NCBI RefSeq assembly: GCF_014649775.1
Contig: NZ_BMTR01000007.1
Location: 331,055 to 395,054, forward strand
Direction of reading: 5' to 3'
Source of the DNA: Streptomyces longisporoflavus
GTDB taxonomy: Bacteria > Actinomycetota > Actinomycetes > Streptomycetales > Streptomycetaceae
DNA: 64,000 nucleotides
Shown here: in pieces, positions 1 to 7,466 of the stretch
Layout: each line of letters starts with the position of its first letter
Position numbering within the stretch: position 1 is the stretch's first letter
The notes under the pieces: generated by a model
The model's input: the letters and a program-made list of their open reading frames with translations, nothing else
Told to the model about the DNA's origin: nothing
The model's database searches: none
Position numbers and translations under genes: made by a program

Positions 1-333
1 GCCCACCCCCGGCAGTGGGATGTCCGCCGTGTTCTCCTCCTCGTCCCCCCTCCAGTGCCACTTCGCGGCCTGCGGCATCTGCTCCGGCGTCAGCAGGCGC
101 ACCACGCCGCCCACCATGAAGGGGTTCTCGGTCGGCGTGACCGCGGGGCGGACCTCCCTGCCGCCCTCGCCCCCCGGCAGCACCGCCCACACCGCCCCCG
201 CCGCCAGCGTCGTGACCGCCGCGGCCACAGCCACCCTCCTGCGCATCGTCCGCCTCCCGCCCCGCGCCCGCAGCTCAGCCCCGCCCGGCATCCGTACCGC
301 GACATCGTCCAGCAGTTCCTCGACCTCAGCCAT
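1..333 (-). CDS. Putative membrane-anchored sigma-factor regulator (partial)
   Basis: The first 111 residues are visible; the gene runs off the left edge. The start ATG overlaps the stop of the sigma-factor gene by 8 bases (ATGGCTGA), so the two are translationally coupled. Residues 1-30 are acidic then arginine-rich, followed by one hydrophobic segment at about 33-52 (RVAVAAAVTTLAAGAVWAVL), then an extracytoplasmic part. A single-spanning protein encoded right after an ECF sigma gene fits an anti-sigma or sensor role, but no HxxxCxxC zinc anti-sigma motif is seen in the visible part. Such genes are often annotated as CU044_5270-like or hypothetical. Function is inferred from position only. 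Confidence 0.7.
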   Translation of the reverse strand, partial: MAEVEELLDDVAVRMPGGAELRARGGRRTMRRRVAVAAAVTTLAAGAVWAVLPGGEGGREVRPAVTPTENPFMVGGVVRLLTPEQMPQAAKWHWRGDEEENTADIPLPGVG

Positions 334-871
334 GACGGGCCGCCCCTTCCGCGGTGAAAGCAGTCGTGTCGGTCAGGCGCTCCCCCAGCGCCTTGCGGGC
401 CCGGCTCAGCCGGGTGCGGACCGCCCCGTTGGAGGCACCCGTCTCCCGGGCCACCTGTTCCACGGGCAGGTCGAGCAGATGATGCAGGACCACCACCTGC
501 CGCTGCTGCGGCGCCAGTTCCCGCAGCGCCTCCACCAGCGCCACCCGGTCGGCGGAGAGCTCCGGCACGTCCGCCGCGACGCCGTGCCGCAGTTGCGCCC
601 GCAGCCGGTTCCGTGTCCTGCGCCACGTACTGATCGCGAGCCGGGACGCCACCGTCCTGACCCACGGCAGCGGGTCCCCCTCCCGCGTCAGCCGCTCCCA
701 GCGCTGCCACGCCCGCACATACGCCTCCTGCACCGCGTCCTCCGCCTCCGCCAGATCACCGGTCATCGCATAGACCGTGGCGACCAGCCTCTTGGCGGTG
801 GCGGCGTAGAACGCGTCGAACTCCGCGGCGCGACCCGCCTCTGCCGAAGCGTCTTTCGGCCGTCTCGTCAT
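326..871 (-). CDS. ECF RNA polymerase sigma factor, SigE-like family
   Basis: A 181-residue group 4 sigma factor. Region 2 lies at about residues 18-70 (FDAFYAATAKRLVATVYAMT, then AEDAVQEAYVRAWQRW, the -10 recognition helix). Region 4 lies at about 108-165 (ELAPQQRQVVVLHHLLDLPV, then a helix-turn-helix with NGAVRTRLSRARKAL). Length and two-domain layout match ordinary ECF factors without extra C-terminal domains. The ATG at 871 is chosen because upstream sequence in frame does not resemble the family. The downstream partner overlaps by 8 bases and may hold the factor inactive. The target regulon cannot be told from sequence. Confidence 0.88.
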   Translation of the reverse strand: MTRRPKDASAEAGRAAEFDAFYAATAKRLVATVYAMTGDLAEAEDAVQEAYVRAWQRWERLTREGDPLPWVRTVASRLAISTWRRTRNRLRAQLRHGVAADVPELSADRVALVEALRELAPQQRQVVVLHHLLDLPVEQVARETGASNGAVRTRLSRARKALGERLTDTTAFTAEGAARHG

Positions 872-944
872 CGTCCCCCGTCCGTCCCTAGGTTCCGCTT
901 CTGACTTGAACACGCTCGGCGGCCCCCGGACGTTACGCACGAAA

Positions 945-984
945 ATGGGGGCGCCCGGAACCGATTGGTTCCGGGCGCCCCCAT
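945..984 (-). terminator. Perfect hairpin closing the peptide ABC operon
   Basis: Two 18-base arms (945-962 and 967-984) are perfectly complementary around a GATT loop. It sits 27 bases beyond the last transporter gene and just upstream of the sigma-factor gene. There is no T-tract, as is usual in Streptomyces. Confidence 0.85.
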
Positions 985-1010
985 GACGTACGGCCGAGCC
1001 GGGGCAGGGA

Positions 1011-2162
1011 CTACGCCGCGTGCACGACGTTCTTCTCCTCCGCGAAGTGACACGCCGACTCATGCGCCGCCGGAGTGTCCTGGCCCGCGAAACGCTGCGG
1101 GATCGCGAGCAGCGGGGTCTCCTCCGCGCACTTCGCCTCCGCCTTCCAGCAGCGGGTGCGGAAGCGGCAGCCGGAGGGCGGGTTCGCCGGGGACGGGACG
1201 TCACCGGTGAGGATGATCCGCTCACGGCCCTCACGGGCCTCCGGGTCCGGCACCGGGACAGCGGACAGGAGCGCCTGCGTGTACGGGTGCGTCGGGTGCT
1301 CGTAGATCTGCTCGTCCGAGCCGATCTCCGCCATCTTGCCGAGGTACATCACGCCGACGCGGTCCGAGATGTGCCGGACGATCGACAGGTCGTGCGCGAT
1401 GAAGAGGTAGGACAGGTTGAACTCGTCCTGCAGCTTCTCCATCAGGTTGATGACCTGCGCCTGCACCGACACATCGAGCGCCGAGACCGGCTCGTCGCAG
1501 ATGATGATCTCGGGGTTGAGGGCCAGACCGCGCGCGATGCCGATGCGCTGGCGCTGACCGCCCGAGAACTGGTGCGGGTAGCGGTTGATGTACTCCGGGT
1601 TCAGGCCCACCACGTCCAGGAGGTCCTGGACCTTCTGGCGGCGCGAGCCCTTGGGAGCCACCTCGGGGTGGATCTCGAAGGGCTCCCCGATGATGTCGCC
1701 GACCGTCATACGCGGGTTGAGCGACGTGTACGGGTCCTGGAACACCATCTGGATGTTGCGGCGGACCGCCTTCAGGGCGCGCCCCGAAAGCTTGGTGATG
1801 TCCTGGCCCTTGTAGAAGACCTCGCCGGCCGTGGCGCGCTCCAGGGTCATCAGGAGCTTGGCGACCGTGGACTTGCCACAGCCGGACTCGCCCACGATGC
1901 CCAGGGTCTCGCCCTGGTAGAGGTCGAAGGAGATGCCGTCGACCGCCTTGACCGCGCCGATCTGCTTCTTGATCAGGATGCCCTGGGTCAGCGGGAAGTG
2001 CTTCACCAGATTGCGGACCTGGAGGATCGGCTCGCCGCGCTCCACCGGCGCCTCGATGGCCGCGACGGCCTCCTCGGCGGTGGCCGCGTCGACCGTTTCC
2101 ACCTCGGAGACGTTCGGCATAGCGTCCTTCGGCTCGTCCGTCTTCTTGAGCGGCTCAGCCAT
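1011..2162 (-). CDS. dppF: Di/oligopeptide ABC transporter ATP-binding protein (DppF/OppF type)
   Basis: A 383-residue ATPase of the peptide/nickel importer family, the second of two nucleotide-binding subunits. Visible motifs are Walker A (GESGCGKST), the ABC signature (FSGGQRQRIGIARGLAL) and Walker B (IIICDEPVSALD) with the family C-terminal cysteine motif (PSGCRFRTRCW). I place the start at 2162, not at the upstream alternative, because GGAAGGAGA lies 7 bases before this ATG and the reading frame begins MAEPLKK. The start overlaps the dppD stop by 8 bases (ATGGCTGA). It is the last gene of a five-gene operon and should act at the membrane with DppD to power the DppBC channel. Confidence 0.93.
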   Translation of the reverse strand: MAEPLKKTDEPKDAMPNVSEVETVDAATAEEAVAAIEAPVERGEPILQVRNLVKHFPLTQGILIKKQIGAVKAVDGISFDLYQGETLGIVGESGCGKSTVAKLLMTLERATAGEVFYKGQDITKLSGRALKAVRRNIQMVFQDPYTSLNPRMTVGDIIGEPFEIHPEVAPKGSRRQKVQDLLDVVGLNPEYINRYPHQFSGGQRQRIGIARGLALNPEIIICDEPVSALDVSVQAQVINLMEKLQDEFNLSYLFIAHDLSIVRHISDRVGVMYLGKMAEIGSDEQIYEHPTHPYTQALLSAVPVPDPEAREGRERIILTGDVPSPANPPSGCRFRTRCWKAEAKCAEETPLLAIPQRFAGQDTPAAHESACHFAEEKNVVHAA

Positions 2163-3216
2163 GGATCGTCTCCTTCCAGAAGTGGCACGCGCTGCCGCGG
2201 CCCGGCAGCTCCGCACCGTCCCGCTCCGTCACCGGCACCAGGGCCGGGACGTCCGTACGGCAGATGTCCTGCGCCTTGGGGCAGCGCGGGTTGAAGGCAC
2301 AGCCGGACGGGATGTGCAGCAGGTTGGGCGGCAGTCCCTTGATCGCGTAGAGCTCCTGGCCCTTCTGGTCGAGCCGGGGAATCGACTCGAGCAGACCGCG
2401 CGTGTACGGGTGCGCGGGGCGCTTGTAGAGCTCGTGGACCGGGGCCGTCTCGACGATCCGGCCCGCGTACATCACGGCGATCTTGTCCGCGACGTCGGCG
2501 ACCACGCCGAGGTCGTGGGTGATCAGGATCAGGCCCATGTTGTACTCGCGCTGCAGATCGGCGAGCAGGTCCATGACCTGCGCCTGGACCGTCACGTCGA
2601 GAGCCGTGGTGGGCTCGTCGGCGATGATCAGGTCCGGCTCCAGGGCGAGCGCCATCGCGATCATGATGCGCTGGCGCATACCGCCGGAGAACTGGTGCGG
2701 GTAGTCGTTCACCCGCTCCTTGGCGGCCGGGATCTTCACCCGCTCCATCAGCTCGACGGCCTTGGCCTTGGCCTGCTTGCGGCTGAGCCCGTCGTGCACC
2801 CGGAACATCTCGCCGAGCTGATAGCCGACCGAGAGCACGGGGTTGAGCGACGAGAGCGCGTCCTGGAAGATCATGGCGATCTTGCGACCGCGGATCTTCC
2901 TGCGCTCCTCGTTGGACATCTTCAGCATGTCCTGGCCGCGGAAGAGGATCTCGCCCTGCGGGATCTTGCCGGGCGGCATGTCGAGGATGCCCATGATCGC
3001 CTGGGCGGTCACGGACTTGCCGGAGCCCGACTCACCGAGGACGGCGAGCGTCTCGCCCGCGTCCACGCTGTAGTTGACGCCGTTGACTGCCTTGACCACA
3101 CCTTCGCGGGTGTGGAACTCGACGTGCAGGTCCTTGACGTCCAGGAGCCTGCCGCTCCTTTCCTCGCCCGAGCGGGGGGCGGGAACCGAGTCTGCCTTGA
3201 TGTCGATGCTGGTCAT
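2155..3216 (-). CDS. dppD: Di/oligopeptide ABC transporter ATP-binding protein (DppD/OppD type)
   Basis: A 353-residue cytoplasmic ATPase. Walker A is GESGSGKS at about residue 60, signature FSGGMRQRIMIAMALAL, Walker B LIIADEPTTALD. The C-terminal oligopeptide-transporter extension contains PSGCAFNPRCP and a further cysteine, the conserved cysteine cluster of DppD/OppD proteins. GGGAGG precedes the ATG by about 7 bases. It lies 11 bases after dppC and overlaps dppF by 8. Paired unequal ATPases are the rule in this importer class. Confidence 0.94.
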   Translation of the reverse strand: MTSIDIKADSVPAPRSGEERSGRLLDVKDLHVEFHTREGVVKAVNGVNYSVDAGETLAVLGESGSGKSVTAQAIMGILDMPPGKIPQGEILFRGQDMLKMSNEERRKIRGRKIAMIFQDALSSLNPVLSVGYQLGEMFRVHDGLSRKQAKAKAVELMERVKIPAAKERVNDYPHQFSGGMRQRIMIAMALALEPDLIIADEPTTALDVTVQAQVMDLLADLQREYNMGLILITHDLGVVADVADKIAVMYAGRIVETAPVHELYKRPAHPYTRGLLESIPRLDQKGQELYAIKGLPPNLLHIPSGCAFNPRCPKAQDICRTDVPALVPVTERDGAELPGRGSACHFWKETIHG

Positions 3217-3227
3217 TTACGCCTCCC

Positions 3228-4190
3228 TCAGCGCAGCTTCGGGTCGAGGGCTTCGCGTACGGCGTCACCCATCATGATGAACGCCAGCACCGTGATACTC
3301 AGCATTCCTGCCGGGAAGAACAGCGTGTGCGGGTTGTTCCGGATGTCCTGCGTCGCGTCGGAGATGTCGCCGCCCCAGGAGATGGCGCCGTCACCGAGAC
3401 CGAGGCCCAGGTACGACAGCGTCGACTCGGCGACGATGTACGTGCCGAGCGAGATGGTCGCCACGACGATCACCGGAGCAAGCGCGTTCGGCAGGATGTG
3501 GCGGAACAGGATCCGCTTCGTCCCGGCACCGAGCGCGCGCGCCGCCACCACGTAGTCGGCGTGCTTGGTGGTGATCACCGCGCCGCGCATCACGCGGGCG
3601 ATCTGCGTCCAGCCCAGGAAGGCGAGCGCGCCCATCACGACCCAGACGGTGCGGTCGGTGAAGGCGTTCAGGACGACCATGGCGCCGAGCAGGAACGGGA
3701 TGCCGAAGAACACATCGGTGAGCCGGGAGATGAGGCTGTCCCAGAACCCGCCGAAGTAGCCCGCGAGCATGCCGCACAGTCCGCCGAAGAGGGTGACCAG
3801 GATGGTCACGCCGACGCCGACGAGGATCGAGTTGCGCGCGCCGTGCACGACCCGGGAGTAGATGCTGCGCCCGACCCTGTCGTACCCGAACCAGTCCGCC
3901 TGGAAGAAGTGGGTGAGCTCGGGCTTGCCCAGGAAGTGGTTGACCTGGTCGCCGCTGTCCGGGTTCGCGTCGGTGAACAGGCCGGGGAAGGCCGCCACCA
4001 CGAGCAGGACCACGATCAGGAACGCGGATATGACGAAGAGCGGGTTGCTCCGCAGCTCCCGCCACGCGTCGTTCCACAGGCTGCGCGGCTTGCCCGGTGC
4101 GGGCCCGGAGGCGATCGCGTCGACCGGTGCGTCCGGCGTCACGGACTGCTCGTCCGTGGCCGTGGCCGTGGTCTTGGTGAGGTCAGGCAT
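3228..4190 (-). CDS. dppC: Peptide ABC transporter permease (DppC/OppC type)
   Basis: A 320-residue inner-membrane subunit. It has a long cytoplasmic N-terminus (about 45 residues), a first membrane helix (PLFVISAFLIVVLLVVAAF), then five more helices and the EAA-type cytoplasmic loop (DYVVAARALGAGTKRILFRH), which docks onto the ATPases. The C-terminal MMGDAVREALDPKLR is typical of the family. Its ATG lies inside the end of dppB with an 8-base overlap (ATGCCTGA), indicating coupled translation. It should pair with DppB to form the translocation pore. Confidence 0.94.
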   Translation of the reverse strand: MPDLTKTTATATDEQSVTPDAPVDAIASGPAPGKPRSLWNDAWRELRSNPLFVISAFLIVVLLVVAAFPGLFTDANPDSGDQVNHFLGKPELTHFFQADWFGYDRVGRSIYSRVVHGARNSILVGVGVTILVTLFGGLCGMLAGYFGGFWDSLISRLTDVFFGIPFLLGAMVVLNAFTDRTVWVVMGALAFLGWTQIARVMRGAVITTKHADYVVAARALGAGTKRILFRHILPNALAPVIVVATISLGTYIVAESTLSYLGLGLGDGAISWGGDISDATQDIRNNPHTLFFPAGMLSITVLAFIMMGDAVREALDPKLR

Positions 4191-5112
4191 AACGGATCCT
4201 CGGGTCCAGGACCGCGTAAAGCAGGTCGACGATCAGGCTGGCGATGAGGTAGACGATCACCAGGACGGTGACGACACCGACGATGACCGCGCCCTCACGG
4301 CGGGCGAGAGCCTGGAAGAGGAGGTTGCCGACGCCCGTCACGTTGAAGATGCCCTCGGTGATGACCGCGCCACCCATCAGGGTGCCGACATCCGTACCGA
4401 GGTAGGTGACCACGGGGATCAGGGAGTTGCGCAGCAGGTGCCGGGTGATGATGCGCTGGCGCGGCAGGCCCTTGGCCACCGCGGTGCGCATGTAGTCCGC
4501 CTGCCGGTTCTCGGCGATCGACGTACGGGTCAGTCTCGCCACGTAGGCGAGGCCGACCATGCCGAGCACGATGGCGGGGACGAGCAGCTGGCTCATGTTC
4601 TCGGAGTCCTGGACCGTGGGTGTGATCCACCCCAGCTCATTGCCGAAGAACAGCTGGCACAACAGACCGACCACGAAGATCGGAACGGAGATCACCAGGA
4701 GCGTGAAGAGCGTGACCGTGTTGTCCACGAAGCGCCCGCGCTTGATGCCGGCGAGCACGCCGAGCGTGATGCCGACGATGAGCTCGAACGTCCAGGCCAT
4801 GGAGGCAAGGCGCATCGAGACCGGGAACGCCTGGGTGATCTCGTCCAGGACGGGCCGGTTGCCGGCGATCGTCTTGCCGAAGTCGCCTTGCAGCAGGCCG
4901 CCCATGTAGTGCAGGTACTGCTGCCAGAGCGGCAGATCCAGACCGCGGTCGTGGCGAATCTGCGCCACCTGCGCCGGGTCCGGCGGCTTGTCGCCCCACA
5001 GCGCCCTTACCGGGTCGCCGGGGAGCACGTTGACCATGATGAAGATCAACAGGGTTGTCCCGATGAAGACCGGGATCATCTGGAGCAGTCGCCGCGCGAC
5101 GTATCGCCCCAT
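4183..5112 (-). CDS. dppB: Peptide ABC transporter permease (DppB/OppB type)
   Basis: A 309-residue permease beginning MGRYVARRLLQMIPVFIGTT, the standard DppB/OppB N-terminus with a first membrane helix at about 9-30. Six helices are predictable by eye, and the EAA loop (ADYMRTAVAKGLPRQRIITR) lies at about 200-220. The C-terminal VDLLYAVLDPRIRYA is diagnostic. An 81-base gap separates it from the binding-protein gene; it holds an inverted repeat (cgaagcgacgcccgg / ccgggcgtcgcttcg) that may reduce readthrough so that binding protein is made in excess. Confidence 0.94.
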   Translation of the reverse strand: MGRYVARRLLQMIPVFIGTTLLIFIMVNVLPGDPVRALWGDKPPDPAQVAQIRHDRGLDLPLWQQYLHYMGGLLQGDFGKTIAGNRPVLDEITQAFPVSMRLASMAWTFELIVGITLGVLAGIKRGRFVDNTVTLFTLLVISVPIFVVGLLCQLFFGNELGWITPTVQDSENMSQLLVPAIVLGMVGLAYVARLTRTSIAENRQADYMRTAVAKGLPRQRIITRHLLRNSLIPVVTYLGTDVGTLMGGAVITEGIFNVTGVGNLLFQALARREGAVIVGVVTVLVIVYLIASLIVDLLYAVLDPRIRYA

Positions 5113-5126
5113 TGGTGCCTCCGTCC

Positions 5127-5178
5127 AATCCGGAGCCGCCCGAAGCGACGCCCGGGATCGCCGGGCGTCGCTTCGGGA
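5127..5178 (-). promoter_or_regulatory. Intercistronic inverted repeat between dppA and dppB
   Basis: Complementary stretches CCCGAAGCGACGCCCGG and CCGGGCGTCGCTTCGGG face each other across a short loop in the gap after the binding-protein gene. Such stems commonly protect the upstream message or cut downstream transcription. The effect on expression is inference. Confidence 0.6.
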
Positions 5179-5193
5179 ACTGGGCTCCGACGC

Positions 5194-6819
5194 CTACTTC
5201 TCGAAGACCTCGATGTCGGTGAGGACGGGGTCTCCGGCCTGGTCGAACTCGACGCCCTTCACGTTCTTCGAAGAAGCGGAAAGCGTCTTGTTGTACCAGA
5301 GCGGGATGCCCGGGAAGGTGTTGACCAGCTGCTTCTCAGCTTCCTGGTACAGCTTCGCGGACTCGTCGATGGTCTTGGCCGCGTCGGCCTTCTTGGTCAG
5401 CGCGTCGAACTTCTTGTCCGAGAAGCCGCCCTTGTTGCCGTCGACGCCGGTCCCGTAGAGGTCGGCGAGGAAGTTGCCGTTGAACGGGTAGTCGAGCACC
5501 CAGCCCGACCGGTACATCGCCTTGACCTGCTTCTTGTCCCGCACCTCGGTGTCGGCCTGGAAGTCGGTCTTCGGGTCGCCGGTGCACTTCACGCCGGTCG
5601 ACTTGGTGATGCTGTTGCACACCGCCGTGACCCAGCCCTTGTGCGGCTGGTCGGCGTTGTACTGGATGGTGATCGCGTTGCCCGGAACGCCGCCGCCGTC
5701 CTTGACGAACTGCTTGGCCTTCTTCGGGTCGAACTTGCAGAACTCACCGCAGGCGCCGGCCTTGTAGCCCTTGACGCCCTTGGCGACCCAGCCCGTGGCG
5801 GACTCACGCGTACCGGCGAAGGTGGTCTTCGCGATGGTGTCGCGGTCGATGGCCATCGAGAGACCCTGGATGACCTTGACGTCCATGTCCTTGAACGTCT
5901 TGCTGTAGAACGCCGGGTTGACCGTGTTGATCGCCGAGAAGTCCTGCTCGATGGCGCGGTCGCCGAAGTCCTGCTTGAAGTTCGCGAGCTCGCTGTCCGG
6001 GATCAGCGGCATCGTGTCGACGTTGTCCGAGCGCAGGTCGTTGTAGGCGGCCTGCGGCGTCGTGTACGCCTTGAAGTTGATGCCGCCGTTCTTCGGCTTG
6101 TTGTCGCCCTTGTAACCGGACCACGCGGTCACCTGGACCGACTTCTTGTGCTCCCAGCTCTTGAACTTGTAGGGGCCGTTGCCGACCGGCGCCTCGCCGT
6201 ACTTCTTCGGGTCCTTCAGCGCTGCCGAGGGCATCGGGTAGAAGGGCGCGTAGACGAGCTTGTACGCGTAGTACGGGATGCCGGAGTTCAGCGTGATGGT
6301 GAAGGTGTTGTCGTCGACGACCTTCAGGCCCTCCATCGCCTTCGACTTGGCCTTGCCCTTCTCGGGGTGGACCTTGTCGTAACCGACGATGTCGCGGTAC
6401 CAGCCACTGTTCTGCTGGCCGTTGGCCGGGTCGGCCGCCCAGTTCCAGGCGTCGACGTACGACTTGGCGGTGACAGCCTCACCGTTGTGGAACTTCCAGC
6501 CCGGCTTCAGCTTGACGGTCCACACCTTGTTCGCCTTGTCGGGGGTGACCGACTCGGCGTTCTCGTAGGTGATGTTGCCCTGCTTGTCGTAGTGGACCAG
6601 GCCCGTGAAGAGCGAGTCGATGACGACGCTGCCGTACGCCTCCATGGTGTTGGAAGGCTGCAGGGCGTTCTGCGGCTCGCCGTTGGCGTAGCTGACGATC
6701 CCCTTGGGGTCGACCTTGCCACTGTTGCCGCTGTCGCTGTCGCCGCCACCACAGGCCGTTGCCGTCAGCGCCACGACACCCGCTATCGCGACCCACTTGG
6801 CGCTCTTGGCACCACGCAT
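5194..6819 (-). CDS. dppA: Peptide ABC transporter substrate-binding lipoprotein (SBP family 5)
   Basis: A 541-residue extracytoplasmic peptide receptor. The signal peptide is followed by a lipobox whose cysteine is residue 23 (VALTATAC), and a Gly/Asp/Ser linker. The SBP_bac_5 fold is clear: NGEPQNALQPSN near the N-terminus, VWTVKLKPGWKFHNGEAVTA, YRSGWVLDYPFNGNFL and the ending IPLWYNKTLSAS. An earlier ATG at 6834 overlaps the ribosome site AGGAGGA itself, so the ATG at 6819 is preferred. This is the first gene of the operon and sets substrate choice, probably short peptides. Confidence 0.93.
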   Translation of the reverse strand: MRGAKSAKWVAIAGVVALTATACGGGDSDSGNSGKVDPKGIVSYANGEPQNALQPSNTMEAYGSVVIDSLFTGLVHYDKQGNITYENAESVTPDKANKVWTVKLKPGWKFHNGEAVTAKSYVDAWNWAADPANGQQNSGWYRDIVGYDKVHPEKGKAKSKAMEGLKVVDDNTFTITLNSGIPYYAYKLVYAPFYPMPSAALKDPKKYGEAPVGNGPYKFKSWEHKKSVQVTAWSGYKGDNKPKNGGINFKAYTTPQAAYNDLRSDNVDTMPLIPDSELANFKQDFGDRAIEQDFSAINTVNPAFYSKTFKDMDVKVIQGLSMAIDRDTIAKTTFAGTRESATGWVAKGVKGYKAGACGEFCKFDPKKAKQFVKDGGGVPGNAITIQYNADQPHKGWVTAVCNSITKSTGVKCTGDPKTDFQADTEVRDKKQVKAMYRSGWVLDYPFNGNFLADLYGTGVDGNKGGFSDKKFDALTKKADAAKTIDESAKLYQEAEKQLVNTFPGIPLWYNKTLSASSKNVKGVEFDQAGDPVLTDIEVFEK

Positions 6820-7325
6820 GGGGTTCCTCCTCATGAGTCCACTGGTTCACTACAAGAGGGGGTACAGGAATCCGCGCCGACACCCCTGACGGCGCGTTGA
6901 TCGAAGTACCCCAGTGTGCTCGTGAGTCGGCGCTCCCCACAGCGCGTGACCCATTGACCCGAGCTATACGCGGTCAACTATTAGCCATGAGGTACCGCCC
7001 GACCACACTCTTTTGGTCTCGGTTCAATCACACCTGGTGCGTACAACTTCCAAAATCCGGACAAACCGATCCGAGATAGATGGTTGCGAAACGGACGTGT
7101 TACACATCTAACGGTCAACGCCGTCCGCATTCCGGACAGATGGCCCGGGAAAACCGGTTGCGGCGGACCGCGCCGGAGACGGCTCGCGGCGCTTTTGGAG
7201 GCGACTCCGTGGACGCGCGTAGATGCGCGGAGAGTCGCGACGGCGGGAAACCCTCACCCCCGGGGCCCGGGCCAGCGTAGTGCCCCTGAGGGCCGCGCAA
7301 GGGGGCAACCGACGCAGACGCGCCA
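6820..7325. other. Long leader/promoter region upstream of dppA
   Basis: About 500 bases without a convincing gene. The first 260 bases upstream of dppA are distinctly richer in A/T than the surroundings and should hold its promoter; a TTGACC element lies near 6970-6980 on the minus strand but no convincing -10 box at proper spacing was found. The remaining part, up to the hairpins behind typA, shows no coding pattern. Confidence 0.5.
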
Positions 7326-7372
7326 GAGGCCGGTTCCCGCCTCTCCCGTGGGGAGGGTCGGAAACCGGCCTC
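7326..7372 (-). terminator. Second long hairpin downstream of typA
   Basis: GAGGCCGGTT pairs with AACCGGCCTC and an inner stem CCTCTCCC pairs with GGGAGG, with small mismatches between. It lies about 55 bases beyond the first typA hairpin and could be a back-up terminator or insulate dppA. Confidence 0.55.
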
Positions 7373-7428
7373 GGATGCCGAATCCGCCGGGGTCGGCGGC
7401 AGTTGCGGCGCCCTGTGCGCCGCGGATG

Positions 7429-7455
7429 AGCCCGGCCGGAAGATTTGGCCGGGCT
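7429..7455 (-). terminator. Hairpin terminator of typA
   Basis: Nine-base arms AGCCCGGCC and GGCCGGGCT around a nine-base loop, ending 12 bases after the typA stop codon; a short run TTT follows the loop side. Confidence 0.8.
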
Positions 7456-7466
7456 TTGCCCCGTCC

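Noticed and set aside
3862..6900. Very long plus-strand open frame (over 1000 codons) opposite the peptide transporter genes
   Set aside because: Mirror frame created by strong third-base G/C bias; its protein is Asp/Arg/Val-rich without any family motif, while the minus strand has clear ABC transporter genes.
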